NCBI GenBank assembly: GCA_018268035.1
Contig: JAFDXI010000146.1
Coordinates: 55,280 to 119,279 of the forward strand
Direction: 5' to 3'
Source of the DNA: Bacteroidota bacterium
GTDB taxonomy: Bacteria > Bacteroidota > Bacteroidia > Chitinophagales > Chitinophagaceae
DNA length: 64,000 bases
Under the pieces are notes generated by a model, which was not told where the DNA came from, made no database searches, and was given only the letters and a program-made list of their open reading frames with translations. This document shows, in pieces, positions 35,668 through 43,971 of this stretch (position 1 is the stretch's first letter; each line of letters starts with the position of its first letter). The translations under genes and the position numbers were made by a program.

Positions 35668-36231
35668 GTGAAGGACGAACCGAATGAACAATTATTATTA
35701 AAAGCATTGGCAAAAAACGATTCGAAGGCTGCTGAAATCATTTATAAGAACAATTTTAATATGGTTCTTGCATTTGTTTTAAATAATAATGGTTCTTATG
35801 ATGAAGCAAGGGATATTTTTCAGGAGGCAATGATTACTCTTTATCAAAAAGCAAAAACCGAATCGTTCGTTCTTACCAGCCAACTCAAGACATATATTTA
35901 TTCTATATGCAGGAGATTGTGGCTAAAACGCCTGCAACAATTGGGGAGAACAGCAAGTGGTATAGAGTATTATGATTCGATTGCTGTTGAAGATGACATT
36001 GAAATACATGAAAGAAGGAATGTTGAACTTGGTATTATGGACAGAGCATTAAACAGTTTGGGCGAGCCCTGTAAAAGTTTACTTGAATCTTTCTATATAG
36101 AAAAAAAGAGCATGGATGATATTGCTGCACTGTTTGGATATACCAATGCAGACAATGCCAAAAATCAGAAATACAAATGTTTAATGAGATTGAAAAAATT
36201 ATTCTTTTCGCAATATAATATAGGTGAGTGA
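35668..36231 (+). CDS. ECF-type sigma factor coupled to a membrane protease
   Basis: The 187-residue protein has sigma region 2 (EARDIFQEAMITLYQKAK and LKTYIYSICRRLWLKRL) and a region 4 (LESFYIEKKSMDDIAALFGYTNADNAKNQKYKCLMRLKKL). The only in-frame start upstream of the conserved part is GTG 35668. Its TGA overlaps the ATG of the next gene (TGATG), so the downstream protease is translated in a coupled manner. Such pairing usually marks a sigma factor and its regulator. Confidence 0.88.
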   Translation: MKDEPNEQLLLKALAKNDSKAAEIIYKNNFNMVLAFVLNNNGSYDEARDIFQEAMITLYQKAKTESFVLTSQLKTYIYSICRRLWLKRLQQLGRTASGIEYYDSIAVEDDIEIHERRNVELGIMDRALNSLGEPCKSLLESFYIEKKSMDDIAALFGYTNADNAKNQKYKCLMRLKKLFFSQYNIGE

Positions 36232-37343
36232 TGGAAGATATTCTTTTATTAAATTCAATTGAGCGCTACCTTGATGGTCGCATGCTGGATGATGAGAGGT
36301 CCTTTTTTGAAGAACTACGTTCTAAAAATCCTTCAATTGACGAAATGGTAGTGGAGCATAAACTTTTCCAACAACAGATGGATACTTATGCCGATATCAG
36401 GAATTTTAAAGACATCCTTCATTCAGTTCATTCCAAACTTTCTTCTACTGGTGAAATCAGAAGTTCTGAGGAGCCTGAAAATTTTGGAGGCAAAGTAATA
36501 CAACTTTGGAACCGTTATAAAAAGACTGCCGCTATTGCAGCTTCTATTGCTGGTATCACTGCTTTATTCATCAGCGCTTTGGCAATTTATTTTTCACCGG
36601 CTACTGACAAATCTGAATTACAGAGATTAAGCCGCATGATTGATGAAGTCAAGGCAAGTCAACAAATCACCAACAACAAACTTAATGAAGTAGCTGAACC
36701 TAAAATACCCAAAGGCGCAACAGTAAAAGCAGGTGGTACAGCATTTTTAATTGATGGTAAAGGATACCTTATTACTAATGCTCATGTATTGGAAGGTAGT
36801 GGCGCTATTGTGGTGGACAAAGATGGCCATGAATACAATTCAACTATTTTAACTGTTGATCGTAAGACTGACCTTGCTGTTTTGAAAATTGATGATAAAG
36901 ATTTTAAACCTATCAAGAATTTACCTTATTCGATCCGTCGCATGGAACCTGATTTGGGCGCAGAATTATTCACGCTTGGTTACCCACGAGATGAAATAGT
37001 TTATAACATGGGTTATTTAAGTGCAAAAACCGGTTATAAAGGCGACACTTCAAGTTGTCAGCTTTCTTTAACTGCCAACCCTGGAAACTCAGGCGGGCCT
37101 GTATTTAATAAGAATGGTGAAGTGGTAGGCATTATTACTACCAAACAAACACAATCGGAAGATGTAGTCTTTGCATTAAAATCGAATAATATTTTCAGGT
37201 TGATAGATAGTCTTAAAACAACTGATACTTTATTTAAAAAAGTGAAATTACCAAAAGGCACATCAACACTAAAAAATATGGATAGAGTCAGCCAGGTGAA
37301 AAAAGCAGAAAATTGCGTTTTCTTAGTGAAAGCCTATAAATAA
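36231..37343 (+). CDS. Membrane-tethered trypsin-like protease with anti-sigma-like N-terminus
   Basis: The 370-residue protein has three parts. Residues 1-95 are a cytoplasmic, acidic, helical segment (IERYLDGRMLDDERSFFEEL) resembling the N-terminal region of anti-sigma factors, without a zinc motif. A transmembrane helix spans about 99-121. The periplasmic part is an HtrA-type serine protease with the triad His185 (ITNAHVL), Asp214 (KTDLAVLKI) and Ser287 (NPGNSGGPV). No PDZ domain follows. The start at ATG 36231 is fixed by overlap with the sigma stop. It may hold the sigma factor at the membrane and release it when the outer domain senses damage; this is inference. Confidence 0.85.
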   Translation: MEDILLLNSIERYLDGRMLDDERSFFEELRSKNPSIDEMVVEHKLFQQQMDTYADIRNFKDILHSVHSKLSSTGEIRSSEEPENFGGKVIQLWNRYKKTAAIAASIAGITALFISALAIYFSPATDKSELQRLSRMIDEVKASQQITNNKLNEVAEPKIPKGATVKAGGTAFLIDGKGYLITNAHVLEGSGAIVVDKDGHEYNSTILTVDRKTDLAVLKIDDKDFKPIKNLPYSIRRMEPDLGAELFTLGYPRDEIVYNMGYLSAKTGYKGDTSSCQLSLTANPGNSGGPVFNKNGEVVGIITTKQTQSEDVVFALKSNNIFRLIDSLKTTDTLFKKVKLPKGTSTLKNMDRVSQVKKAENCVFLVKAYK

Positions 37344-37521
37344 AATAATTTTTAAGCAGTAATCAGCCTTGATAAAGTTTTATCTGGGCTGTTTTTCTTT
37401 ACGAACATTTTTGCTGAAGGCATCAAAAAAATCCTGGAATATCATAAACTTTTCATTTTTCATTAGCGGTAATTTTTTTAAGAAATAAGCTTATATCTTG
37501 CAGGAAACAATAATACATTTT

Positions 37522-38361
37522 ATGAAAAAAATCCTGTTGCCTGCTTTAGCTGTAATCATGTACAGCATTTCATCGGCACAATTACAACTACCACAATTAA
37601 GTCCCACTGCAACTGTTGTTCAAAACTTTAGTGTGGGTAAAATCACATTGGAATATTCAAGGCCATCAATCAAAGGAAGAACATTATTTGAAGAAAACAG
37701 TGACCTTGCGCCATTGGGTAAACTATGGCGAACCGGCGCAAATGCCGCCACCCGTATTTCATTTACCGATAAAGTAACATTTGGCGGACATGATATAGAT
37801 AGTGGCAGTTATGTTTTATATACTATTCCCGGAGAGGATGAATGGGAAATTATTTTAAACAAAGGATTAAACAACAGTGGCACCAGTGGTTATAAAGAAA
37901 GTGAAGACGTTGTAAGGTTTAATGTGCCAGTAGAAAATGCTACAGGTATGAATGTTCAAACCTTTACAATGGAATTTCTTAATATCATGCCGGGTAGTTG
38001 TGACCTTGCTATAATTTGGGGCAATACAATGGTTGATATACCAATCACTATTGATTTTAAAGCTAAAGTAAGATCACAAATAGAAGCTGCCATGCAGGGA
38101 AAAGACAAACCCTATTGGCAGGCAGCCAGTTTTTATTATGAATATGATAAAAACTATCCAAAAGCTTTGGAAAATATAAACCATGCTTTGGAAGCCAATA
38201 AAGACGCTTTCTTTATGTATATGATGAAAGCCAGAATTCAAAAAGAATTGGGTGATAAACAAGGTGCTAAAGCCAGTGCAGAAAAATGTATTGAACTGGC
38301 AACTGTAGCCAATAATGATGAATATGTAAAATTTGGTAAAGACCTTATTAGTTCTCTATAA
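37522..38361 (+). CDS. DUF2911 protein with C-terminal TPR-like region
   Basis: The protein of 279 residues has a signal peptide (MKKILLPALAVIMYSISSAQ) and a DUF2911 domain with the family segment ITLEYSRPSIKGRTLF, GKLWRTGANAATRI and GSYVLYTIPGEDEWEII. The last 80 residues have a TPR-like helical repeat (KNYPKALENINHALEANKD). ATG 37522 is chosen because it gives the signal peptide directly. Function is unknown. Confidence 0.85.
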   Translation: MKKILLPALAVIMYSISSAQLQLPQLSPTATVVQNFSVGKITLEYSRPSIKGRTLFEENSDLAPLGKLWRTGANAATRISFTDKVTFGGHDIDSGSYVLYTIPGEDEWEIILNKGLNNSGTSGYKESEDVVRFNVPVENATGMNVQTFTMEFLNIMPGSCDLAIIWGNTMVDIPITIDFKAKVRSQIEAAMQGKDKPYWQAASFYYEYDKNYPKALENINHALEANKDAFFMYMMKARIQKELGDKQGAKASAEKCIELATVANNDEYVKFGKDLISSL

Positions 38362-38373
38362 ATTACTTCATAC

Positions 38374-38412
38374 AAAAAAAGTCATGCAGTTAAAACAGCA
38401 TGGCTTTTTTTT
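38374..38412. terminator. Bidirectional terminator between DUF2911 gene and purF
   Basis: AAAAAAAGTCATGC pairs with GCATGGCTTTTTTTT with one G-T pair. Runs of A on one side and T on the other let it work in both directions, for the rightward DUF2911 gene and the leftward purF. Confidence 0.8.
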
Positions 38413-38462
38413 GTTTCACTATAAAATTGGTAAAAAATATTTTTTAAAATCTTTTATAGAAA

Positions 38463-40310
38463 TCAATATCCACGAACATCTTTACCAGCCATGTAATTGA
38501 GAAAGGCTTTATTCACTACACGGTTGCCACCAGGTGTTGGATAATTGCCTGTGAAATACCAATCGCCTGTGTTGGTAGGACAACTTTCATGTAAGTCCTC
38601 AATTGTCTGGTATATAACCTGCACAGGTATTGTTAGATCTTTTGGAGTAATAAGTTCTGCAATTTTATTGGAAATTTCTTCTGTTGTAAAAGGTTTATAA
38701 ATGTTGCGTACCAGGTTTTGTGTATGCAGTTGATTCATACGTTCCAGTTCAAGAATATTATCATGCACTTCTTTAATAATACATGATTCATCTCTTTCTT
38801 TAAGCAATGCTATTGCTGCACGAAAAGCGATAAAATCACCCAGTTTACTCATATCAATCCCATAACAATCTGGATAACGAATCTGTGGTGCAGATGAAAC
38901 TACAATAATTTTTTTAGGATAAAGACGGGCCAGCATCCTGACAATACTTTCTTTCAGTGTAGTGCCACGAACGATTGAATCATCAATTACAACCAAGGTA
39001 TCCTGGTTTTTATGTACGGTACCATAAGTAATATCATACACATGCTGCACCATTTCATTCCTGCCACTGTCTTCTGTAATAAAAGTGCGCAGTTTAACAT
39101 CTTTGATTGCAATTTTCTCCTGCCTGATTTTCCTGTTAATTAATGCCTGCAACCTTTCTTCAGTGATATTGTCTTTTTCTTCCAGTATTCTCTGAAGTTT
39201 AGTTGTGTTCAGGTAATCTTCCATGCCTTTACATAAACCAAAATATGCCACTTCAGCAGTATTAGGTATATAAGAAAAAATAGTATTTTTTAGATCATTA
39301 TCAACTGCATGCAAAACAGGTTTACTTAAATGATACCCAAGCGCAATCCTTTCCCTGTAAATTTTTTCATCACTGCCACGACTAAAATAAATTCTTTCAA
39401 AACTACACGCCTTTCTTTCTTTGGGTTCCAACACCTGTTCAATAGTATATTCATTGTTGGCGCCAACAATTAATGCTTTTCCTGGAAGTAATTCGTGCAC
39501 TTCATTTTCACCAACGTTAAATGAAGTACGAATAGCAGCACGTTCACTGGCAGCAACAATCACTTCATCATTAATATAATAATAAGCCGGACGGATACCA
39601 TGGGCATCCCTCAACACAAATGCGTCACCGTTACCGGTCAAACCGCCAACAGTAAACCCACCATCAAACAATCGGGCTGATCTTTTCAAAGCATGTGCGA
39701 TACCGCAAATTGTTGGGTTCTCCACATCTTCTTTTGAAATAAAATGGTGGATGACTTCCATCATTGCAGCGAGGTCACTCTGTTGCTGAAACACTCCCGG
39801 GCTGATGTTGATAAGATCAAATAATTCATCTTTATTTACAAGATTGAAGTTACCCGCCAATGCAAGGTTCTTTGCAGCTATGATATCCTTTTTTATAAAA
39901 GGATGGCAAAATTCAACATTGTTTTTTCCTTGAGTACCATATCGTAAATGGCCTAACAATAACTCACCTAAAAGAGGTATATGACCTTTCATCAAAGCCG
40001 GATGCTTCTTAATATCAGGCTGGTATTTTTCAAGTTCTGTAATCTCGTTCCCTATCTTAAAAAAAATGTCTGAGATAGGTTGTTGAGCATTACTGCGGAT
40101 ACGGTGAAGGTAAGGGTAACCGTTTTCGGTATGCAGTTTTACAGATGCGATACCTGCACCATCCTGACCACGGTTGTGTTGTTTTTCCATCAACAGGTAT
40201 AGCTTATTAAGGCCATACATAACCGTGCTGTATTCCTGCAAGTAATAAGAGAAATCTTTACGGAGTCGAATGAATGCTAAACCGCATTCATGTTTAATTT
40301 CATCGCTCAT
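38463..40310 (-). CDS. purF: Amidophosphoribosyltransferase (long form)
   Basis: The 615-residue protein has an N-terminal class II glutamine amidotransferase domain with candidate nucleophile Cys9 (KHECGLAFIRL), plus QHNRGQDGAGIA and GHLRYGT motifs, and a C-terminal PRPP-binding domain with VVIDDSIVRGTTL. It makes 5-phosphoribosylamine, the first step of purine synthesis. The usual enzyme has about 500 residues; the extra length is mostly in the amidotransferase part and the C-terminal tail. The Cys comes after eight residues, which would need removal to expose it. Confidence 0.9.
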   Translation of the reverse strand: MSDEIKHECGLAFIRLRKDFSYYLQEYSTVMYGLNKLYLLMEKQHNRGQDGAGIASVKLHTENGYPYLHRIRSNAQQPISDIFFKIGNEITELEKYQPDIKKHPALMKGHIPLLGELLLGHLRYGTQGKNNVEFCHPFIKKDIIAAKNLALAGNFNLVNKDELFDLINISPGVFQQQSDLAAMMEVIHHFISKEDVENPTICGIAHALKRSARLFDGGFTVGGLTGNGDAFVLRDAHGIRPAYYYINDEVIVAASERAAIRTSFNVGENEVHELLPGKALIVGANNEYTIEQVLEPKERKACSFERIYFSRGSDEKIYRERIALGYHLSKPVLHAVDNDLKNTIFSYIPNTAEVAYFGLCKGMEDYLNTTKLQRILEEKDNITEERLQALINRKIRQEKIAIKDVKLRTFITEDSGRNEMVQHVYDITYGTVHKNQDTLVVIDDSIVRGTTLKESIVRMLARLYPKKIIVVSSAPQIRYPDCYGIDMSKLGDFIAFRAAIALLKERDESCIIKEVHDNILELERMNQLHTQNLVRNIYKPFTTEEISNKIAELITPKDLTIPVQVIYQTIEDLHESCPTNTGDWYFTGNYPTPGGNRVVNKAFLNYMAGKDVRGY

Positions 40311-40407
40311 TGCAAAATTGAAGGCGCAAAACTACAATTATTAAATAAGAAACTAATGAAGATAATTTCCACTTTTTATTATAGTTAACAAGAATAAAAT
40401 CTAAATG

Positions 40408-40989
40408 CTAATTTAAATTTGATCCTATTTTTTCTGAAACATTTTGCCCGGTTAGTATTTCTGCCAACCAAAAAAATTCAGTTACAAAGACATCAATATT
40501 TTTTTGAAATGCGGGATCAATCAGGTTGCCAGATTCATCAAACTTTTTTTCAACCATAGGTGTTACCAACATGTGTGGTGAACCAATTCCAAATATAGCA
40601 AATACAAGCATTTGCACCTGCAAAGCTGCTCTTATACCACCCAAAGCACCCGGTGATGCTGTAACAATTCCAAAGGGTTTTCTGGATTGTTTGGGGAAAT
40701 GATCAAATAAATTCTTGACTGCAGGTGTATAGCTACCATTATATTCAGGAGTTACAATAATAAATGCATCAGCCTCGAACATACGCTTTGCCAATGGCTG
40801 CAATGCAGAAGGCGCCATATCTTCACTCCTGAATACTTCCTGCTGCAATACATTAATTTCCAAGTCCCTCACATCAATCATATTGATATTGTGACCTGTC
40901 CTCTCATTTAAATATTTCCTAAGAAATAAAACTACCCTATGCGTTACACTGTCTTTTCTTGGGCTGCCTGAAATAATTTCTATATTCAT
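40408..40989 (-). CDS. NADPH-dependent FMN reductase
   Basis: The 193-residue flavodoxin-fold protein has ISGSPRKDSVTHRVV for FMN phosphate binding and the family segment VTPEYNGSYTPAVKNLFDHF. It reduces FMN, quinones or other acceptors with NAD(P)H. It is on the same strand as the YceI and MarR genes, 55 bp after the YceI stop, so all three may form one unit under MarR control. Confidence 0.88.
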   Translation of the reverse strand: MNIEIISGSPRKDSVTHRVVLFLRKYLNERTGHNINMIDVRDLEINVLQQEVFRSEDMAPSALQPLAKRMFEADAFIIVTPEYNGSYTPAVKNLFDHFPKQSRKPFGIVTASPGALGGIRAALQVQMLVFAIFGIGSPHMLVTPMVEKKFDESGNLIDPAFQKNIDVFVTEFFWLAEILTGQNVSEKIGSNLN

Positions 40990-41044
40990 CTATACTCCAG
41001 TTATCTTTTATCATTTACAATCATTTCCATTTTCTCATTAACCA

Positions 41045-41572
41045 CTAAGCTTGTTTTACTAATTCCACATTTGCAAATATTTTCACTTCATCACCTGCAA
41101 CAGCTCCTCCTGCTTCAGTTACTGCATTCCATTTCAAGCCAAATTCCTTACGATTAATTTTTCCACTTACTTCAAATCCTTCTCTTGTTTGTCCCCAGGG
41201 ATCTAGCACACTGCCACCATGTTCTACTTTCAATGATACATTTTTGGTGATATCACGAATGGTAAGATTACCACGCAATACAAATTCATTATCACCATTC
41301 TTTTCAACAGAGGTTGATTGAAATTTAATTTTTGGAAACTTTTCCGCGTTAAAAAAATCATCATTTTTTAAATGATTGTCTCTTTGTTCACTATTAGTAG
41401 AAACACTGTTGACATCAGCTTCAAATTGAATAGATGCATCTGAGAAATCTGGTTTACTACTTTCCATACCTCCCTCAAAAGATGAAAAGTTGCCACTTAC
41501 ATTACTAATAACAAGGTGTCTTACCTTAAAAGTCACTTCACTATGTGAAGGATCAATTTTGTACGTTGCCAT
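41045..41572 (-). CDS. YceI-family periplasmic/cytosolic lipid-binding protein
   Basis: The 175-residue protein starts MATYKIDPSHSEVTFKVRHL and continues with the YceI beta-barrel motifs: SIQFEADVNSVST, LTIRDITKNVSLKVE. YceI proteins bind isoprenoid or amide lipids in a barrel. No signal peptide is visible at this start. The open frame extends to 41680, but that part overlaps the end of marR and covers an operator, so ATG 41572 is preferred. Confidence 0.9.
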   Translation of the reverse strand: MATYKIDPSHSEVTFKVRHLVISNVSGNFSSFEGGMESSKPDFSDASIQFEADVNSVSTNSEQRDNHLKNDDFFNAEKFPKIKFQSTSVEKNGDNEFVLRGNLTIRDITKNVSLKVEHGGSVLDPWGQTREGFEVSGKINRKEFGLKWNAVTEAGGAVAGDEVKIFANVELVKQA

Positions 41573-41618
41573 AACTGTATTTTTTTTGTTTTTTATTATT
41601 ATGTCATTTATTAAAATA

Positions 41619-41634
41619 TATGTGTATATACATA
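41619..41634. promoter_or_regulatory. MarR operator candidate upstream of yceI
   Basis: TATGTGTATATACATA matches its own reverse complement at 14 of 16 positions. It lies 46 bp before the yceI start and resembles the perfect palindrome in front of marR (ATGTATGTACATACAT), sharing TATGT and ACATA arms. Confidence 0.55.
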
Positions 41635-41654
41635 TACTGAAATAAAAAAATTTA

Positions 41655-42110
41655 TTATTCCTCTTTTCTAAATTCTTCAAGGATACTGTTCAATGTTTTT
41701 GCTTTCTCATCCGAAATATGTATCATCTTATCTATAATTTTATTTATCCTGTCTGTACTATGTTCAAGAATATTCAAGCCTGCAGAAGTGATTACAATAA
41801 CTGTCTCTCTCCTGTCTGCAACAGAAGTGGTTCGTTTTACCATTTTTTTTGTTTCCAGCCTGTTAATGATACGGGGGACGTTAGAATTTTTCTCAATCAT
41901 CCTACGGGTAATTTCTCTGACACAAATTTGTTCAGGATATTGTCCTTTTAATATACGCAACACATTGTATTGTTCATGTGTTAAACCATATTCCTTTAAT
42001 TCCTTGCTCATTAAGGTTTTAAACCACCAGGCAGTATAAAGGATATTAAGCCCGGCTTTATGCCTCTCATTCCTGAATTTATTGCTTTTTATTGCCTGTT
42101 CTAATTTCAC
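41655..42110 (-). CDS. MarR-family transcriptional regulator
   Basis: The 151-residue protein is a winged-helix regulator, with the recognition part ICVREITRRMIEKNSNVPRIINRLETKKMVKRTTSVADRR split into helix and wing. The only suitable start is GTG 42110, 4 nt after a TACATTTG element, so translation may be leaderless. The perfect palindrome at 42118-42133 overlaps this promoter, which suggests autorepression. Downstream genes are yceI and an FMN reductase, a pairing common for lipid- or quinone-responsive MarR proteins. Confidence 0.9.
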   Translation of the reverse strand: MKLEQAIKSNKFRNERHKAGLNILYTAWWFKTLMSKELKEYGLTHEQYNVLRILKGQYPEQICVREITRRMIEKNSNVPRIINRLETKKMVKRTTSVADRRETVIVITSAGLNILEHSTDRINKIIDKMIHISDEKAKTLNSILEEFRKEE

Positions 42111-42114
42111 AGCG

Positions 42115-42133
42115 CAAATGTATGTACATACAT
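42115..42133 (-). promoter_or_regulatory. marR promoter with palindromic operator
   Basis: ATGTATGTACATACAT (42118-42133) is a perfect 16-bp palindrome. It overlaps TACATTTG (42122-42115), a match to TANNTTTG on the minus strand, with TTG 21 nt upstream (42146-42144). A repressor bound here would block the promoter. The binding factor is taken to be the adjacent MarR protein. Confidence 0.65.
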
Positions 42134-42144
42134 CTATTTATTCC

Positions 42145-42176
42145 AAAAAAACCTTCATAAAAAATATGAAGGTTTT
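42145..42176 (-). terminator. Terminator of the SurA-like gene
   Basis: On the minus strand AAAACCTTCATA pairs with TATGAAGGTTTT over 12 bp with a 5-nt loop, followed by more T. It lies 6 bp past the SurA-like gene stop and directly before the marR promoter. Confidence 0.75.
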
Positions 42177-42182
42177 AAAAAA

Positions 42183-43562
42183 TTAATTTGAAGCTGTATT
42201 TTCTGCTGTAAACCAGTAATCAAGGCTTTTACAATTTTTATATTCAGGATCTATATCAATATAAAAATCTGAGATATGTTTTTTGAACCAATCATCAAGT
42301 ACATGTTGTTTTTTATCTGCCAGCGCTTGTTGTGATACTCGGTCATAATCATCTTTCAGGTTTTCACGATGTGGTTGTGTTTCATTGGCAAGATAAACAA
42401 TTCGAACAGCAGTTTTACCCCTTTCATCTGTATAAGTTAATGGTTGTGTTATCTCTCCTACTTTCATATTTTTCAGGTTAGCAACCAGTTCTTTATCCAA
42501 TTGATCTATAGTAACAGAAGTAGAACCATCAATCTGGTTAACAAATCTACCGGCATTATATCTTGTTGCATCATCTTCACTATATTTATTCACTGCCTCA
42601 TTAAATGACATTGTACCTGCAATAATTCTCGACCTTACACTATCTAACTTTTGTTTGGCATCATTTATTTCTATATTGGTAACAGAAGGAATAATCAGGA
42701 TATGTCTCACCACTGCATCATCGCCTGCCCTGCTTACCATTTGAATAATGTGCAAGCCAAATTTTGATTTAATAACAGGCGAAATCTGACCTTCTTTTAA
42801 TTTAAAAGCTGCAGCAAGAAATGTTGGGTCAATGTCTTTGTCATTGCGGTTAAGACTAAACTGGCCACCATTATCTCTTGTTCCAGGATCTTGTGAATAA
42901 ACTTTAGCCAGGTCCTGAAATTTTTTCTGACCAGATTCAACCTGTTTCTTCAAATCAAGCAACTGGTTGGTAATATATTCTTCCACATCTTTATTTGCTT
43001 TTGGATAAATTACAATTTGTGCAACTTCCAATTCACTTTCAAAGAATGGAAGGCTGTCTTTTGGTATTTTATCATAAAATGTTTTTACTTCAGTAGGTGT
43101 TATCTTTACATTTTCCAATAACTGCCTGCGCATTTTGTCAGCAAGTTGCCTTTCTACAAACTGTGGTCTTAAATCTTCTTTTAATTGATAAACTGTTTTA
43201 CCGGCTATTTGTTCCAGCACTTCCTGTGAGCCATACATCCGGATAAAATACCTAATTTGATTATCCAGTAATGCATCAATCTCATCATCAGTAATAGTAA
43301 CAGAATCTTTTTGTGCCTGCAGAACTAATACTTTTTGCACCAACTGACCTTCGAGAAAAGCACATTCTGGATTGGGAGGCAATTGCACTCCCTGGCCTTG
43401 TCGTTTATAATCCGCAATAGCATTATCAATATCAGACTTCAGAATAATTTTATCACCCACTTTTGCTATTATCTTATCTGCAACAACTTTTTGAGTTTGG
43501 GCAAATCCTTTTATCCCTGCAAAAAGCATTAAAAGCAAAAAGTAAGATTGAAACTTCTTCAT
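42183..43562 (-). CDS. SurA-like periplasmic peptidylprolyl isomerase
   Basis: The protein of 459 residues has a signal peptide ending IKGFAQ, a SurA-type N-terminal helical chaperone region (IIAKVGDKIILKSDIDNAI), and two parvulin (PpiC) domains: one with AKVYSQDPGTRDNGGQFSL and one with NKYSEDDATRYNAGRFV. It should help fold outer membrane proteins. ATG 43562 is chosen over the frame start at 43634 because it directly precedes the signal peptide. Confidence 0.9.
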   Translation of the reverse strand: MKKFQSYFLLLMLFAGIKGFAQTQKVVADKIIAKVGDKIILKSDIDNAIADYKRQGQGVQLPPNPECAFLEGQLVQKVLVLQAQKDSVTITDDEIDALLDNQIRYFIRMYGSQEVLEQIAGKTVYQLKEDLRPQFVERQLADKMRRQLLENVKITPTEVKTFYDKIPKDSLPFFESELEVAQIVIYPKANKDVEEYITNQLLDLKKQVESGQKKFQDLAKVYSQDPGTRDNGGQFSLNRNDKDIDPTFLAAAFKLKEGQISPVIKSKFGLHIIQMVSRAGDDAVVRHILIIPSVTNIEINDAKQKLDSVRSRIIAGTMSFNEAVNKYSEDDATRYNAGRFVNQIDGSTSVTIDQLDKELVANLKNMKVGEITQPLTYTDERGKTAVRIVYLANETQPHRENLKDDYDRVSQQALADKKQHVLDDWFKKHISDFYIDIDPEYKNCKSLDYWFTAENTASN

Positions 43563-43582
43563 ATAAATTTTATGATGCGGCT

Positions 43583-43613
43583 CAAAAGTAAAATATAGAT
43601 AAAGCAGGAAAAA
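43583..43613 (-). promoter_or_regulatory. Promoter of the SurA-like gene
   Basis: The minus strand has TACTTTTG at 43590-43583 and TTT at 43612-43610, with a 19-nt spacer. This fits the Bacteroidota promoter except for the last base of the -33 element. The start codon is 20 nt downstream. Confidence 0.5.
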
Positions 43614-43685
43614 TAATGCAAATGTTTTTAACAAAGAATTGGTGTGTAGGTTTTCTACTACAATGTTTGTTTTTTATATGGTTTC

Positions 43686-43811
43686 ATAGTTGTCCGAATA
43701 AATATGATGACTTTTTGCTTTTCAAGAACTCATCCGCCTATGGCGGACTTAGAACCCTTACTGGCAAATGGTTTCAGCTATTTTAAACAATTTTAATCGA
43801 ACAACAATGAT
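43686..43811 (+). repeat. Structured 126-bp repeat, copy 2 (MITE-like)
   Basis: This is the inverted copy of the element at 31513-31638, with 10 mismatches over 126 bp. The terminal GTTGTCCG (43689-43696) and CGAACAAC (43798-43805) remain, with one mismatch, and the apical TCCGCC/GGCGGA hairpin is kept. The middle stem (AACCCTTTGC in copy 1) is broken by substitutions, so copy 2 looks older. It fills much of the 409-bp gap between the SurA-like gene and the type IX cargo gene; no gene is seen there. Confidence 0.75.
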
Positions 43812-43912
43812 ATGGTTTATATTAATTCAACCATATCATCCTTGATATTTACAAATAGAAAATTTGAAACGACAGGCATAATCCAAACGATACACAATTC
43901 CTCTTTAAATAT

Positions 43913-43950
43913 AAAAAAGGCCGTCTTATTTTAAAAGACGGCCTTTTTTT
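43913..43950. terminator. Strong terminator of the type IX cargo gene
   Basis: AAAAAAGGCCGTCTT (43913-43927) and AAGACGGCCTTTTTT (43935-43949) form a long GC-containing stem with a 7-nt loop. It is symmetric, with A and T runs on both sides, so it works in either direction. It lies 22 bp past the cargo gene stop at 43972. Confidence 0.9.
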
Positions 43951-43971
43951 ATAAATCACATCACTTAAACT

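Noticed and set aside
41573..41680. Upstream extension of the yceI frame
   Set aside because: It overlaps marR and covers the candidate operator. The YceI domain starts directly after ATG 41572.
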